64,000 nucleotides of DNA from CAXBGS01 sp963975425 (GCA_963975425.1 CAXBGS010000002.1:434001-498000); one strand, 5' to 3'; numbered from the stretch's first letter, positions 44,532 to 54,008 are shown. Numbers and translations are program-made. Notes: generated from the sequence alone by a model not told the origin.

Positions 44532-45718
44532 GAAGTGGCCCCCATGACAGCCGCGGTTCGGTGCATCCTGGTCTTTGTCCCGCCGATCACGTTGTGCCGA
44601 TAATAGTCTTCGTGCTGACGAATCATGGACTGCAATCCGTACTTATCGCGATGCTTCGCACGCGCAGCCTCCGACATCTCTGACATCCATTGCCCGTTTG
44701 TCATCGCATCGGCCATGGCTTGTTTCAATTGATCGCAGTCTCCCGGCGGCACAATCGTTCCGCAGGGCATAGGTGAAGCGACGATTTTTTTAGCGTCGCC
44801 GACATCGGTTGCAATGATCGGCACGCCGACGGACATTGCTTCCAACAAAGACTGGCTCATGCCCTCGCTGTGGCTCGTATTGATGAAGACATCCGAAGCT
44901 GCAAGATACGGCCAGACATCTTTTTGAGCTCCGGCAAAGATGACTCGATCGCCAACACCTCGATCGTTCGCCAACTGCTGCCACTGCTTTCGCCGTGGCC
45001 CTTCACCGACCAACAGCAACCGAGCTCGCTTTTGATTGGATTGTTGCAACCCCGCAAAGGCTTCGATCGCGAGCGAAAAGTTCTTCACGGCGACCATACG
45101 ACCGACACTGGTAAACAGAAAGTCATCACTGTCGATACCTAGCATTGCTCGACAGCGTGCGGCTTCTTTCCCGAGATCGCATTCGTCGATCGCCGGGTCA
45201 ACGCCATTGGGAATGACATGGATGGTCGATTTAGCGGTTTTTACGATGGATGCAACCTTCGCGGCAATCGAATCAGCATTGGTGACGATTCCCCGTGCCC
45301 GACGGCACGCATACCTCATCGCAATACGACGCAACCAACGCTGCTTAGGCCCGCAATGGTTGGTGCCCAAGACGGTGCCACGTTCGGCGTGAATATGCGA
45401 GATCCCCGAAATGGATCGAACCGCAAAATGAGTCTCTAGCAGCGTTCCCCAATTGTGCGACTGAACGATATCCGGCTTTATTCGGCGCACGCACTCGGCC
45501 AGTCGTCGTACCGATGTCAGGTTATTACCTTCGGGGCAATTCAACTCGATCACGTCGACATCGTCTCGCTTGATCCACAACGCGGCTTCACCTGACCGCA
45601 CCATACAGATGATCGAAACACGAAACTGGTCGCGATCCAATCCGTTGGCAAGGCGCGCAATGCAACGCTCGGCACCTCCGGTGTCCATGCGAAGCACGAC
45701 AAAAGCAACGTGAATCAT
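44528..45718 (-). CDS. GT4-type glycosyltransferase
   Basis: I use the ATG at 45718 (MIHVAFVVLRMDTGGAERCI), 10 bases after the methyltransferase stop; the extra 20 codons of the ORF overlap that gene. The 396-residue product has MDTGGAER, HAERGT, VIPNGVDP, FTSVGRMVAVKNFSLAIEA, LLLVGEGPRRKQW, and NTSHSEGMSQSLLEAMSVG, all classic GT4 motifs. It resembles the Stp-type sugar transferases associated with PEP-CTERM/EpsH systems. It overlaps the ligase-like gene by ATGA. Confidence 0.9.
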   Translation of the reverse strand: MIHVAFVVLRMDTGGAERCIARLANGLDRDQFRVSIICMVRSGEAALWIKRDDVDVIELNCPEGNNLTSVRRLAECVRRIKPDIVQSHNWGTLLETHFAVRSISGISHIHAERGTVLGTNHCGPKQRWLRRIAMRYACRRARGIVTNADSIAAKVASIVKTAKSTIHVIPNGVDPAIDECDLGKEAARCRAMLGIDSDDFLFTSVGRMVAVKNFSLAIEAFAGLQQSNQKRARLLLVGEGPRRKQWQQLANDRGVGDRVIFAGAQKDVWPYLAASDVFINTSHSEGMSQSLLEAMSVGVPIIATDVGDAKKIVASPMPCGTIVPPGDCDQLKQAMADAMTNGQWMSEMSEAARAKHRDKYGLQSMIRQHEDYYRHNVIGGTKTRMHRTAAVMGATS

Positions 45719-45728
45719 TTCTCGTTCA

Positions 45729-46535
45729 CTATCGATGCGCGAGAAGAATGAACTCGCCCGACAACGCCCAGTTCGCAACTCGGTTTGTCAGTATCGGCGA
45801 GAGATGTCGAAGTCGAAAGGGAATCGGGTAACGAATGTCGCAGCGGGAAAAGCCAGCGTCGGTAAAGATACTGCTCCACACCGCCGGTTGCTGATGTATT
45901 TTCCAGTTGATGGTGCGCTGCGCCAGGCACAACTGTCGCGGATAACCCAGTCGACGCGCCTGGGTCCAAAGACTGTAACGGCATGCGTCCGTCGCGATGG
46001 CGACCCCACCTGGTTTGAGAATCCGATGCAACTGGCCGGCGATGTTAGTGAACTGTCGACGAGATTCTCCGTCGGACGATGCATTGTCGGTGGTTTCGTG
46101 CAAATGATTCAATACCGCAATCATGACAATCACATCGAATTGTTCATCGTCAAATCGCGACTCGTTGAAATCGTCACGCCGGACTTCAACATTCGATAGT
46201 TCGAGTTCCCTTGCCCGATTTTGGTGCGTCTGTAGGACTCCCTGCGTCGAACCTTCCATTTCAGGCTCGAGACTGACGACCTGCGATGCCCCTTGCAGAG
46301 CGCAGTACAGGCTGATCAGTCCGCGACCGCTGCCAATTTCGAGTACCCGTTTGCCTTGCAAATCGATCGAACCGAATAAACGATCCATATAAGCTTGATA
46401 GCCGGGAACATTGTCACGATTGTCTTCGGCCATGAACGACCGAAATTTTCGCCACGCTTGGGTATCGTCGGAGACCTTCTGCGCCGATCGACGAGGGCCA
46501 ATGTCAGGTTCGTTTGAGAGCGTTTGGGTCATCAT
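45729..46535 (-). CDS. SAM-dependent methyltransferase (class I), second copy
   Basis: The 268-residue product has motif I VLEIGSGRGLISLYCA, an acidic loop SLEPEMEG, VRRDDF, FDVIVMIAVLNHLHE and RILKPGGVAIATDA, then FRLRHLSPILTNR near the C-terminus. It differs from the methyltransferase at 42281-43153 outside these motifs. It probably methylates a sugar or a lipid intermediate of this locus. An 85-base gap without clear signals separates it from the AAC(3)-like gene. Confidence 0.87.
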   Translation of the reverse strand: MMTQTLSNEPDIGPRRSAQKVSDDTQAWRKFRSFMAEDNRDNVPGYQAYMDRLFGSIDLQGKRVLEIGSGRGLISLYCALQGASQVVSLEPEMEGSTQGVLQTHQNRARELELSNVEVRRDDFNESRFDDEQFDVIVMIAVLNHLHETTDNASSDGESRRQFTNIAGQLHRILKPGGVAIATDACRYSLWTQARRLGYPRQLCLAQRTINWKIHQQPAVWSSIFTDAGFSRCDIRYPIPFRLRHLSPILTNRVANWALSGEFILLAHR

Positions 46536-46620
46536 TACATTCTAGTTGATCGTCGTGTGTCGAATGACAGAACGATGGGTCAGTCGAATATGGGGCCGAT
46601 TTAACGTTGGACCTGACAAT

Positions 46621-47433
46621 TCAGGCCAATAAATACTCGCGATCGCGATCCAACTCTTCCCCCAGAAAATTCATAAAGTTGCGACCATCGATCAGCAAAC
46701 ATGGCGTATTTCCAATCATTGCGGCTTGCATGGTTCCACGATTGAGCAGTTCCGATTTTAAACGGCTCAGATCACGACGTATGCCGCGTCGGTGACGGCG
46801 GATCATCGCGGACACGCGGGAGCCATCTTCGCGAATCAAATCGAAGCGTTCTTCGTCGGGCGACAACAAATAATCGACGTCACTGATCGCTTCGACACAG
46901 TGATAGCACGTATTGGATTCGAACGGCGCACCGAGAAACAGAATCCTTGCATCGGCAACCAATAATCTGTGGTATGGCGTGTCGATCCCACAGGGCGTAT
47001 CGGATCGTTCGTGGTCTTTGACGAGGTCGGCCGCGCCCGGTCCATCCGCCGCAATGGAATGTGTCGGGTGCAAACTTCGCTGCACCCCAGGACACTGCCG
47101 AAAAACTTCGGTGATTTGCCCGACGCATGAGGGCGTTTTGCGAACGTCAAATTCGCGAAGTCCCTGCGAGACAGACGCCCATGAGTGAGTCGGCATCGCT
47201 AAGTTGCCATCGCTGCCGATCACCGCACGAATCGAATCGAGGACCGTCTGAATTCCGCCGGGGATGTACCCGAGCGACGAAAGCGAACTGTGGACAAATA
47301 GCGGCCGATCGCCGCTGATGTTCATTCGGCGCAGCCCGTCAACCAATTGGTGGCCACGCAGCCAGGCATGCGTGAGAGGGCGGACACGATGCTTGATCGC
47401 ACGCTTGACATGCTTGCGAACCGATTGCGACAT
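46621..47433 (-). CDS. AAC(3)-fold N-acyltransferase, probably for amino sugars
   Basis: This 270-residue protein shows the AAC(3) family marks: LFVHSSLSSLGYIPGG (45-60), GNLAMPTHSW, RSLHPTHSIAA (119-129) and ILFLGAPFESNTCYHCVEA. The family is known for aminoglycoside 3-N-acetylation, but many relatives lie in polysaccharide loci, where they N-acylate amino sugars. Here the gene shares its start (TGATG) with the stop of the sugar dehydrogenase-aminotransferase fusion, whose product is an amino sugar. So it is best read as the acylation step of that pathway, not as a resistance gene. Confidence 0.84.
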   Translation of the reverse strand: MSQSVRKHVKRAIKHRVRPLTHAWLRGHQLVDGLRRMNISGDRPLFVHSSLSSLGYIPGGIQTVLDSIRAVIGSDGNLAMPTHSWASVSQGLREFDVRKTPSCVGQITEVFRQCPGVQRSLHPTHSIAADGPGAADLVKDHERSDTPCGIDTPYHRLLVADARILFLGAPFESNTCYHCVEAISDVDYLLSPDEERFDLIREDGSRVSAMIRRHRRGIRRDLSRLKSELLNRGTMQAAMIGNTPCLLIDGRNFMNFLGEELDRDREYLLA

Positions 47434-49805
47434 CAGTTTGCATCCGAGTTTGCTAGGACCGTTTCGACGGAAGGCTCACATCGACGAAGCGCACCGAATA
47501 CTTTCTTGATTGCCCGCTCGATCTGAAGCACAACTTTTTCAGAGACATCGGGACTCCAAGACATCAAGATTGACTGATCCAGCAGATCGATCGTTCCGGG
47601 GTAGTCACTTCGGTCCGGGTCGAGATAACCGTATTGCTCCAGTGGGTACCCGCTTGTTCCATAGGTCACTCGCTCGCGCAACACCTTTTCCTCGAACATC
47701 GGACGTGGCAGGTATCCATTCTTGGCCTTTACGCCTTCGGCCGCCAGCAAGTCACAAATCGTACTCGGCGGCAGGACAAAAAATCCCTTCTCGATCATCA
47801 AGTGAAACGTCCACCACGACGAACGACTGCCACTGATTTCCGTGGGCAGTGTGATGCCGGGTATGGATTGCAGACGACGGCGAAGATCCTCGGCCGTCGC
47901 TTGTCGCTGACGTACCAAATCGGGAAGCCGTTTTAGCTGCTCGCGGCCCACGGCGGCTTGCAGCTCGGTCATCCGGTAATTCATCCCCAGGAATTCATGG
48001 AACCGGGTGCTGCCCTTTCGATCCCAGCCCTTGTCGATAAACAATCGTGCTCGTTCGATCCAATCCTTGCGATTGACCAACGTCATACCGCCGTCACCAC
48101 AGGTGATTTGTTTGCTCTGTTGGAAACTGAAACAAGCCAGATCGCCGAACGACCCGATTCTTCCGTCGCCAAACTCGGCATAGTGCGCTTGCGAACAATC
48201 CTCGATCAGGGCAATTCCTTTTTCGTCAAGCAGTTGCTTGATGCCAGTCACATCGGCGGGACGCCCGAACAGGTGAACCAAGATCACCGCCCTCGTCTTT
48301 GGCGTGATCTGCTTTTCGATCGTCTCGGCCGTCATGTTTCCAGTCGTGGCGTCGACGTCAGCGAAAACCGGCAAGCAGTTACACGCTAAGATAGGAATGA
48401 TTGAACCCATATCGGTGATCGGCGTCGTGATGACTTCATCGCCGGGATTCGGGTTAACCGTTGCTAACGCGACATGAAGGGACGCGGTTCCCGAGGTCGA
48501 TGCGACGCCTGCGGCGGCCCCATACATGGACGCCATCTCCTTCTCGAATGCCGCAACCTCGCGGCCTCCCGTCGAACCAAGCTGCTTGGACGCGATGACT
48601 CGATTGAGCGCACGCTTTTCGGGCAATCCCAGGTGCGGGCGAGAATTAAACCACTCATTCAACGCCCGCTGGCCACCCTCCACTGCCAGTCGATTGGCTT
48701 TGTCAGATTCGAACCCGCTGGCGACCGAAACAATCGGACTTTGACCCGAGGAATCTTCATCAAGCTCAACCGGGAAAGCTTGTTTGATAACATCACCCTG
48801 GTTTTGCAGTGGCAACTGCACGGGCTGGCCGGTCTTGGCTGATTCATAGAGCGAAAGGACCGCTTCGACCGATGCGGCACTTTGATCACCACTCGAGACA
48901 TATCCGTCGCGTTTATTTTGGACCCATGCGATGAACTCGTTGACCATTCGCTGTCGCGAATGATTCTTGTCTTGACTGACTTTGGGAAGCGGCACGCTCC
49001 CTCTCAAACCTGTCAAAGAGATATTAACGGTTCCCTTATCGCCCTCGATGGTGATCCCAAAAAAGTCGGGTGATCGTGTTCCTGTTTCAAGCGAGACAGT
49101 CACATCGCCATCGAAATGCAAGGTGGACGTCGCCGAGTCTTCTGCTGGGTAACCTCGTTCGATCTGGTCGGTTTCGCGAACACATTCGCACTGCACTGAC
49201 TTGATCGGGCGATCACCCAAGATAAACCTGATGGCATCGACTAAGTGCGGACCGTTGTTCGCTAACGTGCTGGTAATATTTCCGCGAACGTTGCGAACTT
49301 TGCCGAGTCCTCCGCTGCGTACGATCTCAGCGGCACCTCGAAACGCATCATGAAAACGATATTGATGTGCGCCGCCCAGCTTGACTCCGTTTTCCTGGCA
49401 GACGTCGATCATCTGCTTCGCTTCATCCATACGCAAGGTAAGAGGCTTCTCACAGAGAATTCCTTTGACACCGGCATGGGCGGCGATCGTTACCAACTGA
49501 AGATGCGATTGTGGCCATGTGCACACACTGACGACTTGCGGTTTGACTTCGGCCAGCATTTGTTCGGTCGTCAGAAAACCGCGCGTCCCAACAAACCCAG
49601 ACATCGAGCTGGCGAGTGCGCGCGGAGACAAGTCACAAACCGCTGCGGCGTATGCGGCGCCTGATTCTTGATAGGCATAGAGGTGCGCCGGAGCTATCTT
49701 TCCGCCACCAATGACGGCCGCAGGAATCGAATTGCGAAGTTCGGTGGTTCGACGCAATGCGATCCGCCGAAGCTTGCGATAGGCTCGGGTCGCAAGATCA
49801 GACAT
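47433..49805 (-). CDS. Fusion of Gfo/Idh/MocA oxidoreductase and DegT/DnrJ/EryC1 aminotransferase
   Basis: Residues 27-335 are a Gfo/Idh/MocA dehydrogenase: VIGGGKIAPAH nucleotide loop (31-41), CEKPLTL with Lys120, and NNGPHLVDAI with His187/Asp190. Residues 370-770 are a DegT-type aminotransferase: STSGTASLHVA, IEDCSQAHYAEF, and the PLP Lys565 in FQQSKQITCGDGGM. Both halves look complete at 790 residues. In Wlb/Bordetella-type pathways these steps are separate enzymes: oxidation to a 3-keto sugar, then transamination. The fusion should channel a reactive keto intermediate. The hexapeptide acyltransferase and the AAC(3)-like gene on either side would complete acylamino-sugar synthesis. A tandem repeat lies directly upstream. 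Confidence 0.92.
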   Translation of the reverse strand: MSDLATRAYRKLRRIALRRTTELRNSIPAAVIGGGKIAPAHLYAYQESGAAYAAAVCDLSPRALASSMSGFVGTRGFLTTEQMLAEVKPQVVSVCTWPQSHLQLVTIAAHAGVKGILCEKPLTLRMDEAKQMIDVCQENGVKLGGAHQYRFHDAFRGAAEIVRSGGLGKVRNVRGNITSTLANNGPHLVDAIRFILGDRPIKSVQCECVRETDQIERGYPAEDSATSTLHFDGDVTVSLETGTRSPDFFGITIEGDKGTVNISLTGLRGSVPLPKVSQDKNHSRQRMVNEFIAWVQNKRDGYVSSGDQSAASVEAVLSLYESAKTGQPVQLPLQNQGDVIKQAFPVELDEDSSGQSPIVSVASGFESDKANRLAVEGGQRALNEWFNSRPHLGLPEKRALNRVIASKQLGSTGGREVAAFEKEMASMYGAAAGVASTSGTASLHVALATVNPNPGDEVITTPITDMGSIIPILACNCLPVFADVDATTGNMTAETIEKQITPKTRAVILVHLFGRPADVTGIKQLLDEKGIALIEDCSQAHYAEFGDGRIGSFGDLACFSFQQSKQITCGDGGMTLVNRKDWIERARLFIDKGWDRKGSTRFHEFLGMNYRMTELQAAVGREQLKRLPDLVRQRQATAEDLRRRLQSIPGITLPTEISGSRSSWWTFHLMIEKGFFVLPPSTICDLLAAEGVKAKNGYLPRPMFEEKVLRERVTYGTSGYPLEQYGYLDPDRSDYPGTIDLLDQSILMSWSPDVSEKVVLQIERAIKKVFGALRRCEPSVETVLANSDAN

Positions 49806-49816
49806 GGGCGTACGAC

Positions 49817-49858
49817 CTTTTCAAAGAGGAGGCTTTTCAAAGAGGAGGCTTTTCAAAG
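49817..49858 (-). repeat. 16-bp tandem repeat in the leader of the fusion gene
   Basis: Two perfect 16-base copies of CTTTTCAAAGAGGAGG (49817-49832, 49833-49848) and a partial third (49849-49858) lie 12-53 bases upstream of the ATG at 49805. In mRNA sense each unit reads CCTCCTCTTTGAAAAG. Copy number could change leader length and expression. Confidence 0.92.
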
Positions 49859-49982
49859 ATGATGATATTCAGTGATGACGCGCCATTGGCGGCGTACGTA
49901 GCGAGCGACGGCTCGATCGTCGCGCAACCAGCCGATTGGCAAAATGGCAAATTCGAATGAGTGGAGGAGTAGATCGGCGTAC

Positions 49983-50516
49983 TTACTGTTTTAGTCGGTC
50001 CTGGTCGGTCGTCGACCCCCTTTGTCCAACCTGTTTTGCTGGCACGCCGGCAACGATCCAATAGGGCTCGGTTGACTTGGTGACGACGGCTCCCGCTGCG
50101 ACGACGGTTCCCCGGGCCAGGCAAACGCCGGGCAAAATCACGCTGCGACCGCCGATCCAGACGTCATCTTCAATCGTGATCGCCGCGTATTGGGCACCTT
50201 GATCGCGAATCGGCGTGTCCGGATCATTGAACACGTGATTTTGGGTCCAGAGAAGCGCCGAAGGACCGATCAGGACGTTGTTTCCGATCGTAATGCCAGC
50301 GGCAGAGTTCAATTGGCAACCCGCGGCAATGCCTGTCCGATCACCAATGCTCAGCTTTTCCGGGTGATAGACCGTCACGCCGGCCAAGACGCGGACCTGA
50401 TTTCCACAGCGATATCCGTACAATTTTGCCCTCAGCACCTCACCGATTCGTCCGGGTATCATTTCCAGAATCGCTCGATACCACAGGACAAATTCTTTTC
50501 TGATTTTGCGGATCAT
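49983..50516 (-). CDS. Left-handed β-helix (hexapeptide) acyltransferase
   Basis: The 177-residue protein has a short amphipathic N-terminus and then repeated hexapeptide turns: LSIGDRTGIAAGCQL, GITIGNNVLIGPSALL, a catalytic His in QNHVFNDP, AITIEDDVWIGGRSVILPGV, and GAVVTKSTEPYWIVAGVPAK. This is the WcaF/NodL/maltose-acetyltransferase class, using acetyl-CoA (or another acyl-CoA) to acylate a sugar hydroxyl or amine in the cytoplasm. Located directly upstream of the dehydrogenase-aminotransferase fusion, it may complete amino-sugar acylation, competing with or complementing the AAC(3)-like enzyme. Confidence 0.9.
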   Translation of the reverse strand: MIRKIRKEFVLWYRAILEMIPGRIGEVLRAKLYGYRCGNQVRVLAGVTVYHPEKLSIGDRTGIAAGCQLNSAAGITIGNNVLIGPSALLWTQNHVFNDPDTPIRDQGAQYAAITIEDDVWIGGRSVILPGVCLARGTVVAAGAVVTKSTEPYWIVAGVPAKQVGQRGSTTDQDRLKQ

Positions 50517-50580
50517 AACGACTGAATCACACCCTTGCCCTGATCAAATCGACCGCTTGAGTTTCGGTAAACGCAATGGG

Positions 50581-52125
50581 TCACGCGACAATTCCTTCGA
50601 GTCGAAATTTGCGGAGCACCGGCTCGAAACGCTTCCGATCGCTGCGATCAAAACCGACCCAGAAAAGCAGCGGTATCGCAAACAGACAAACGATTGCACC
50701 GCGAGCAACCAACCACGTCCAACTTGACGGTGCTGGCAATACCGAATCCAACATGCTGCATGTCATCCAAATAGCGAAACTAAAAATGATCGGTCTTATG
50801 ATGACAGTTGTGACGTAGCGATATGCGCTGATGTCTAGGTAACGGCAAACGGCGGTCGCGTTGCCAATCGACGACACCAGAAATGCTGATACGAGCGTTC
50901 CGTATGCGATGCCGATCAGCCCGTATCGCAGCGAGAACACAACACTAAACACAATGTTGCATATTGCTTCGGTGGTCGTCAGGCAAGCTAGAACTCGCAG
51001 TCGCTTGGCCCCCATCAACACTTGATTGCCAATCCGCTTGCCTGCACCGACGAGCGTTGCCGCCGCCAGCACTGCGAATATCGTTGCGGGTGAAACGAAA
51101 TCGGGATCGATGTTTTCATCACCAATCCAAAGCTGAAAGAAAGCAGCAGCATGGTAGACCCCGACGCATACCGCCAAGGCTGAAATACAGAACAAGAACC
51201 TTGAACCGTGCAGGAAGAGCTGCGCCAGTGCATCCGACTTTTCTTTTGCGTGCAGATGTGTTGCGATGGGAAAAAACACCGAAGCCGCAGGTACCAGCAG
51301 CCCATGAACTTGCCCCATCAGCCCTGCCGCCAAAGCATGAGGGGTGATCGCCGCGACCGGCAGCATGATACCAATCAAAATCAGATCTGACTGAGTAATG
51401 ATCAGTGTCGCGCCATTGATCACCGAGTTCCATAACCCGTAACTGATGAACTCGCGAAAGCTGCCCAGTGCGACCAGACTCCACTGAATAGAAAGCTGTG
51501 GAAGAATCCGCAACGCAACTCGCCAACGGATGACGTATTCCAACAAATTGGTAACAAACACGGCGACCGCGACACCGACAAGCCCTGTTTCCTGGACCAA
51601 TGCAAAGACGATCGCGGCGGCCTGGGCAATCCGAATCGTGATTCCGATCAGATTGGAAAGATCGTATCGCTGAGTCGAAGGGAACACCGATGTAAAAACG
51701 TAGAACGGGAACTGCAAAGCGGCGCCGCCGCCGACGATAACGATCGCCCAGCGCACTTCGGATACAAGTTCAGGTGGAATATCAAAAACGAACGGAGCGA
51801 TCAGCGCTAGCGTTATGCTGACGAACATGACCACAACTCCGACGCACAGACATGAGAAAAACCCGGTGCTCGCCGAGCGATTCATTTGGTCGTAGTCTTC
51901 TAACGCCAGATAACGCGTCAAATACTGAGTCAGGCTCGCGCGGAACCCAAGGTTAAAGAGACCGTAGTATCCAGTCAGGCTGAGCACGACAGCCCACACC
52001 GCAAATTGCACCGGACCCAGCTTGGCGAGCACAAATGGGGTCAGAAAAAATGCAACCAGGGCGCGTACGGCGAAGCCGACCCAATTGGCCGTGATGTTTC
52101 GAACGAGTTTTTGTGCAGCGCTCAT
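50581..52125 (-). CDS. Wzx-type polysaccharide flippase (MATE/MOP superfamily)
   Basis: From the ATG at 52125 (MSAAQKLVRNITANWVGF), which overlaps the deacetylase stop by ATGA, the product has 514 residues with about 12-14 membrane helices. The N-terminus NWVGFAVRALVAFFLTPFVLAKLGPVQFAVWAVV and GYYGLFNLGFRASLTQYLTRYLA follow the O-antigen flippase pattern. It should turn the undecaprenyl-linked repeat unit to the periplasmic face for the ligase/polymerase-like protein. This makes the locus Wzx/Wzy-type rather than ABC-type. Confidence 0.9.
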   Translation of the reverse strand: MSAAQKLVRNITANWVGFAVRALVAFFLTPFVLAKLGPVQFAVWAVVLSLTGYYGLFNLGFRASLTQYLTRYLALEDYDQMNRSASTGFFSCLCVGVVVMFVSITLALIAPFVFDIPPELVSEVRWAIVIVGGGAALQFPFYVFTSVFPSTQRYDLSNLIGITIRIAQAAAIVFALVQETGLVGVAVAVFVTNLLEYVIRWRVALRILPQLSIQWSLVALGSFREFISYGLWNSVINGATLIITQSDLILIGIMLPVAAITPHALAAGLMGQVHGLLVPAASVFFPIATHLHAKEKSDALAQLFLHGSRFLFCISALAVCVGVYHAAAFFQLWIGDENIDPDFVSPATIFAVLAAATLVGAGKRIGNQVLMGAKRLRVLACLTTTEAICNIVFSVVFSLRYGLIGIAYGTLVSAFLVSSIGNATAVCRYLDISAYRYVTTVIIRPIIFSFAIWMTCSMLDSVLPAPSSWTWLVARGAIVCLFAIPLLFWVGFDRSDRKRFEPVLRKFRLEGIVA

Positions 52126-53063
52126 TGACTCGCCAAATCGATGCATTGCAACGGGTTCGATCGACGGTAAGAGTCAATGATGGATGTCATGGGCTCAAAA
52201 CGGTGCAACTGTAACAATCGTTTTAACCTCGTCGTGGACCGTTTCAGTCCGGTGTAATGCCGGAACCGCGATTTCCAGGGAAGCCCATCGACACGAGGCT
52301 GCTCGGGGTCGTATTCCCAAGGATGGGTATAGAACATCGCGGGTTGACCTGTCGTGCCTGAATCCGAAATCGACTTGCGGGTAACGGACAGAGGAAAAAT
52401 GCGAAAATAACCACCGCCGACCGGCAGCGGTATGCGAAATAAACTGCCCACCGTCGGAGGGAACTCGATCAAAGTGCCGGATTGAGTTTTGATCTGATGT
52501 ATTTGCTTTAACCCGCCTGAAAACCCATAACGATCGTGACCTCGCATGGGGAAAACGCTGGAATCAACTTGGTATCCCTGCTCGGCAAGCACTCGCAAAC
52601 CCCAGAGCGAGCGGTCGGTGATCGAAAAGCTGGGTGCGCGATAAGCCTTGACGCTGACTCCCGTGACCGAGGCGATTGCGTCATGGCATTTGCGGATGTC
52701 GTCCGCGAATTCTTCGCGACTCAAGTCATAGACAAGCTGATGCCAATAGCCGTGCGAGGCCAGCTCATGTCCTTCCCGGGCGATTCGCATTGCCAGTTCG
52801 GGATACCGATCGACGACCCAGCCGAGCAGAAAGAAGGTTCCGCGTACGCCGGCATCATCAAAAATCCGCAACAGCGTCTCGGTATTGCCAACGACGCGGC
52901 ATTCATACTGGTCCCAGCGTTTGCGACTGACGCGCGACTCGAACGCTGATACTTGGAAGTAGTCTTCAACGTCGACCGTAAGCGCGTTGGCGATCGTGTC
53001 GCTGGCCAAAGTGTTCTTAACGTGGGGTTCGTGGCGAGGAAGCGGCGACGTCCACACTGGCAT
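52122..53063 (-). CDS. XrtA-type polysaccharide deacetylase (DUF3473 family)
   Basis: The 313-residue protein has the typical opening ALTVDVEDYFQVSAFE (27-42), GTFFLLGW, the metal-binding SHGYWHQLVY (His104, His108), YRAPSFSITDRSLWGL and the C-terminal MFYTHPWEYDPEQPR stretch of the DUF3473 extension. This is the deacetylase regularly found in EpsH/XrtA exosortase clusters. The ATG at 53063 overlaps the sugar-transferase gene by 47 bases; a TTG at 53009 is an alternative start. It probably deacetylates the exopolysaccharide. Confidence 0.93.
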   Translation of the reverse strand: MPVWTSPLPRHEPHVKNTLASDTIANALTVDVEDYFQVSAFESRVSRKRWDQYECRVVGNTETLLRIFDDAGVRGTFFLLGWVVDRYPELAMRIAREGHELASHGYWHQLVYDLSREEFADDIRKCHDAIASVTGVSVKAYRAPSFSITDRSLWGLRVLAEQGYQVDSSVFPMRGHDRYGFSGGLKQIHQIKTQSGTLIEFPPTVGSLFRIPLPVGGGYFRIFPLSVTRKSISDSGTTGQPAMFYTHPWEYDPEQPRVDGLPWKSRFRHYTGLKRSTTRLKRLLQLHRFEPMTSIIDSYRRSNPLQCIDLASQ

Positions 53064-53928
53064 GACTCTTCATCGCTACCTTTTCATCGCCGGGACGGTG
53101 GATTTTCCAAACGCCAGTATCGCGAAGCGGAAGTCGCACCGAAACGCCTGTTTGCGGTTCCGGATCATGAATATGGCGAACGAGGTCACGCCGACAAAGA
53201 AACATCATTCGCATGACCGTCTCACCTCTAAGGCCCACCAATCGCAGAGCCGTGGCGACCAGCATGCGAAAATCCAACCAGAAATTGGCGTGATCGATAT
53301 AGTTCAAATCCAGAATTTGCTTTCGCATCGCGTCCTCGAGCGTATGATCCGGCGGCAAATTAATTTGCGCCAAACCGGTTACGCCGGGACGAACCTTTAA
53401 TCGATCATAGTATTGGTCGATGATCGGGTGCAGGACTTCACTGATCTCTGGGCGTTCAGGTCGCGGGCCAACCAACGACATTTCGCCTCGCGCAACATTC
53501 CAAAGCTGGGTAAGTTCGTCCAGATGCAGCTTGCGTAACCAGCGGCCGACCATTGTCACGCGATCATCATTCTTGTCAGCCCATTTCGGACCCGACTTTG
53601 CTTCGGCGTCGAATCGCATCGAACGCAGTTTTAGCATCGTGAATTTCTTACCGTTTTCGCCTAAGCGTTGCTGACGATACAACCCGGGCCCAGGCGAAGA
53701 GATTCTGACCAAGACATAGAGAAAAGCGATGACAGGCATCAAGACGATCAGTAAAACGACAGCCAAGACTTGATCAACCCGGTATTTCAGTCGGTAAAAG
53801 GAAAGTTGATCCGGGCGTAGCGATGAAACTTTCAGCGTCGGTTTATCGATGCTGTCACAGGCTTCGGTTTGTTCGGCGATGGGAACGCCAACCGCTACGC
53901 CGCCTGCTGTATTAATAATGTCGGACAT
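53017..53928 (-). CDS. Initiating sugar transferase (phosphoglycosyl transferase, WbaP/EpsL-like)
   Basis: This 303-residue protein has a cytoplasmic N-terminus, a membrane segment (about 52-75), and the catalytic domain with SSPGPGLYRQQRLGENG, the Asp137-Glu138 pair in LRKLHLDELTQLWNV, SLVGPRPERP (151-160) and KVRPGVTGLAQIN. It transfers the first sugar phosphate to undecaprenyl phosphate and so starts repeat-unit assembly. The C-terminal 40 residues lie beyond the catalytic core. An 80-base gap separates it from the EpsI-like gene. Confidence 0.94.
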   Translation of the reverse strand: MSDIINTAGGVAVGVPIAEQTEACDSIDKPTLKVSSLRPDQLSFYRLKYRVDQVLAVVLLIVLMPVIAFLYVLVRISSPGPGLYRQQRLGENGKKFTMLKLRSMRFDAEAKSGPKWADKNDDRVTMVGRWLRKLHLDELTQLWNVARGEMSLVGPRPERPEISEVLHPIIDQYYDRLKVRPGVTGLAQINLPPDHTLEDAMRKQILDLNYIDHANFWLDFRMLVATALRLVGLRGETVMRMMFLCRRDLVRHIHDPEPQTGVSVRLPLRDTGVWKIHRPGDEKVAMKSHASVDVAASSPRTPR

Positions 53929-54008
53929 GAAATCTTCTTTGATTCTTGGGTTCGCAGTGCGAACGTTCGTGATGTGATCTACTCGTCGTCGAATCTCAGC
54001 TGAATGGA

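Noticed and set aside
47433..49805. Two separate genes misassembled into one
   Set aside because: The frame is continuous through the linker (about residues 335-370) with normal codon pattern and both domains are complete, so a genuine fusion is more likely.
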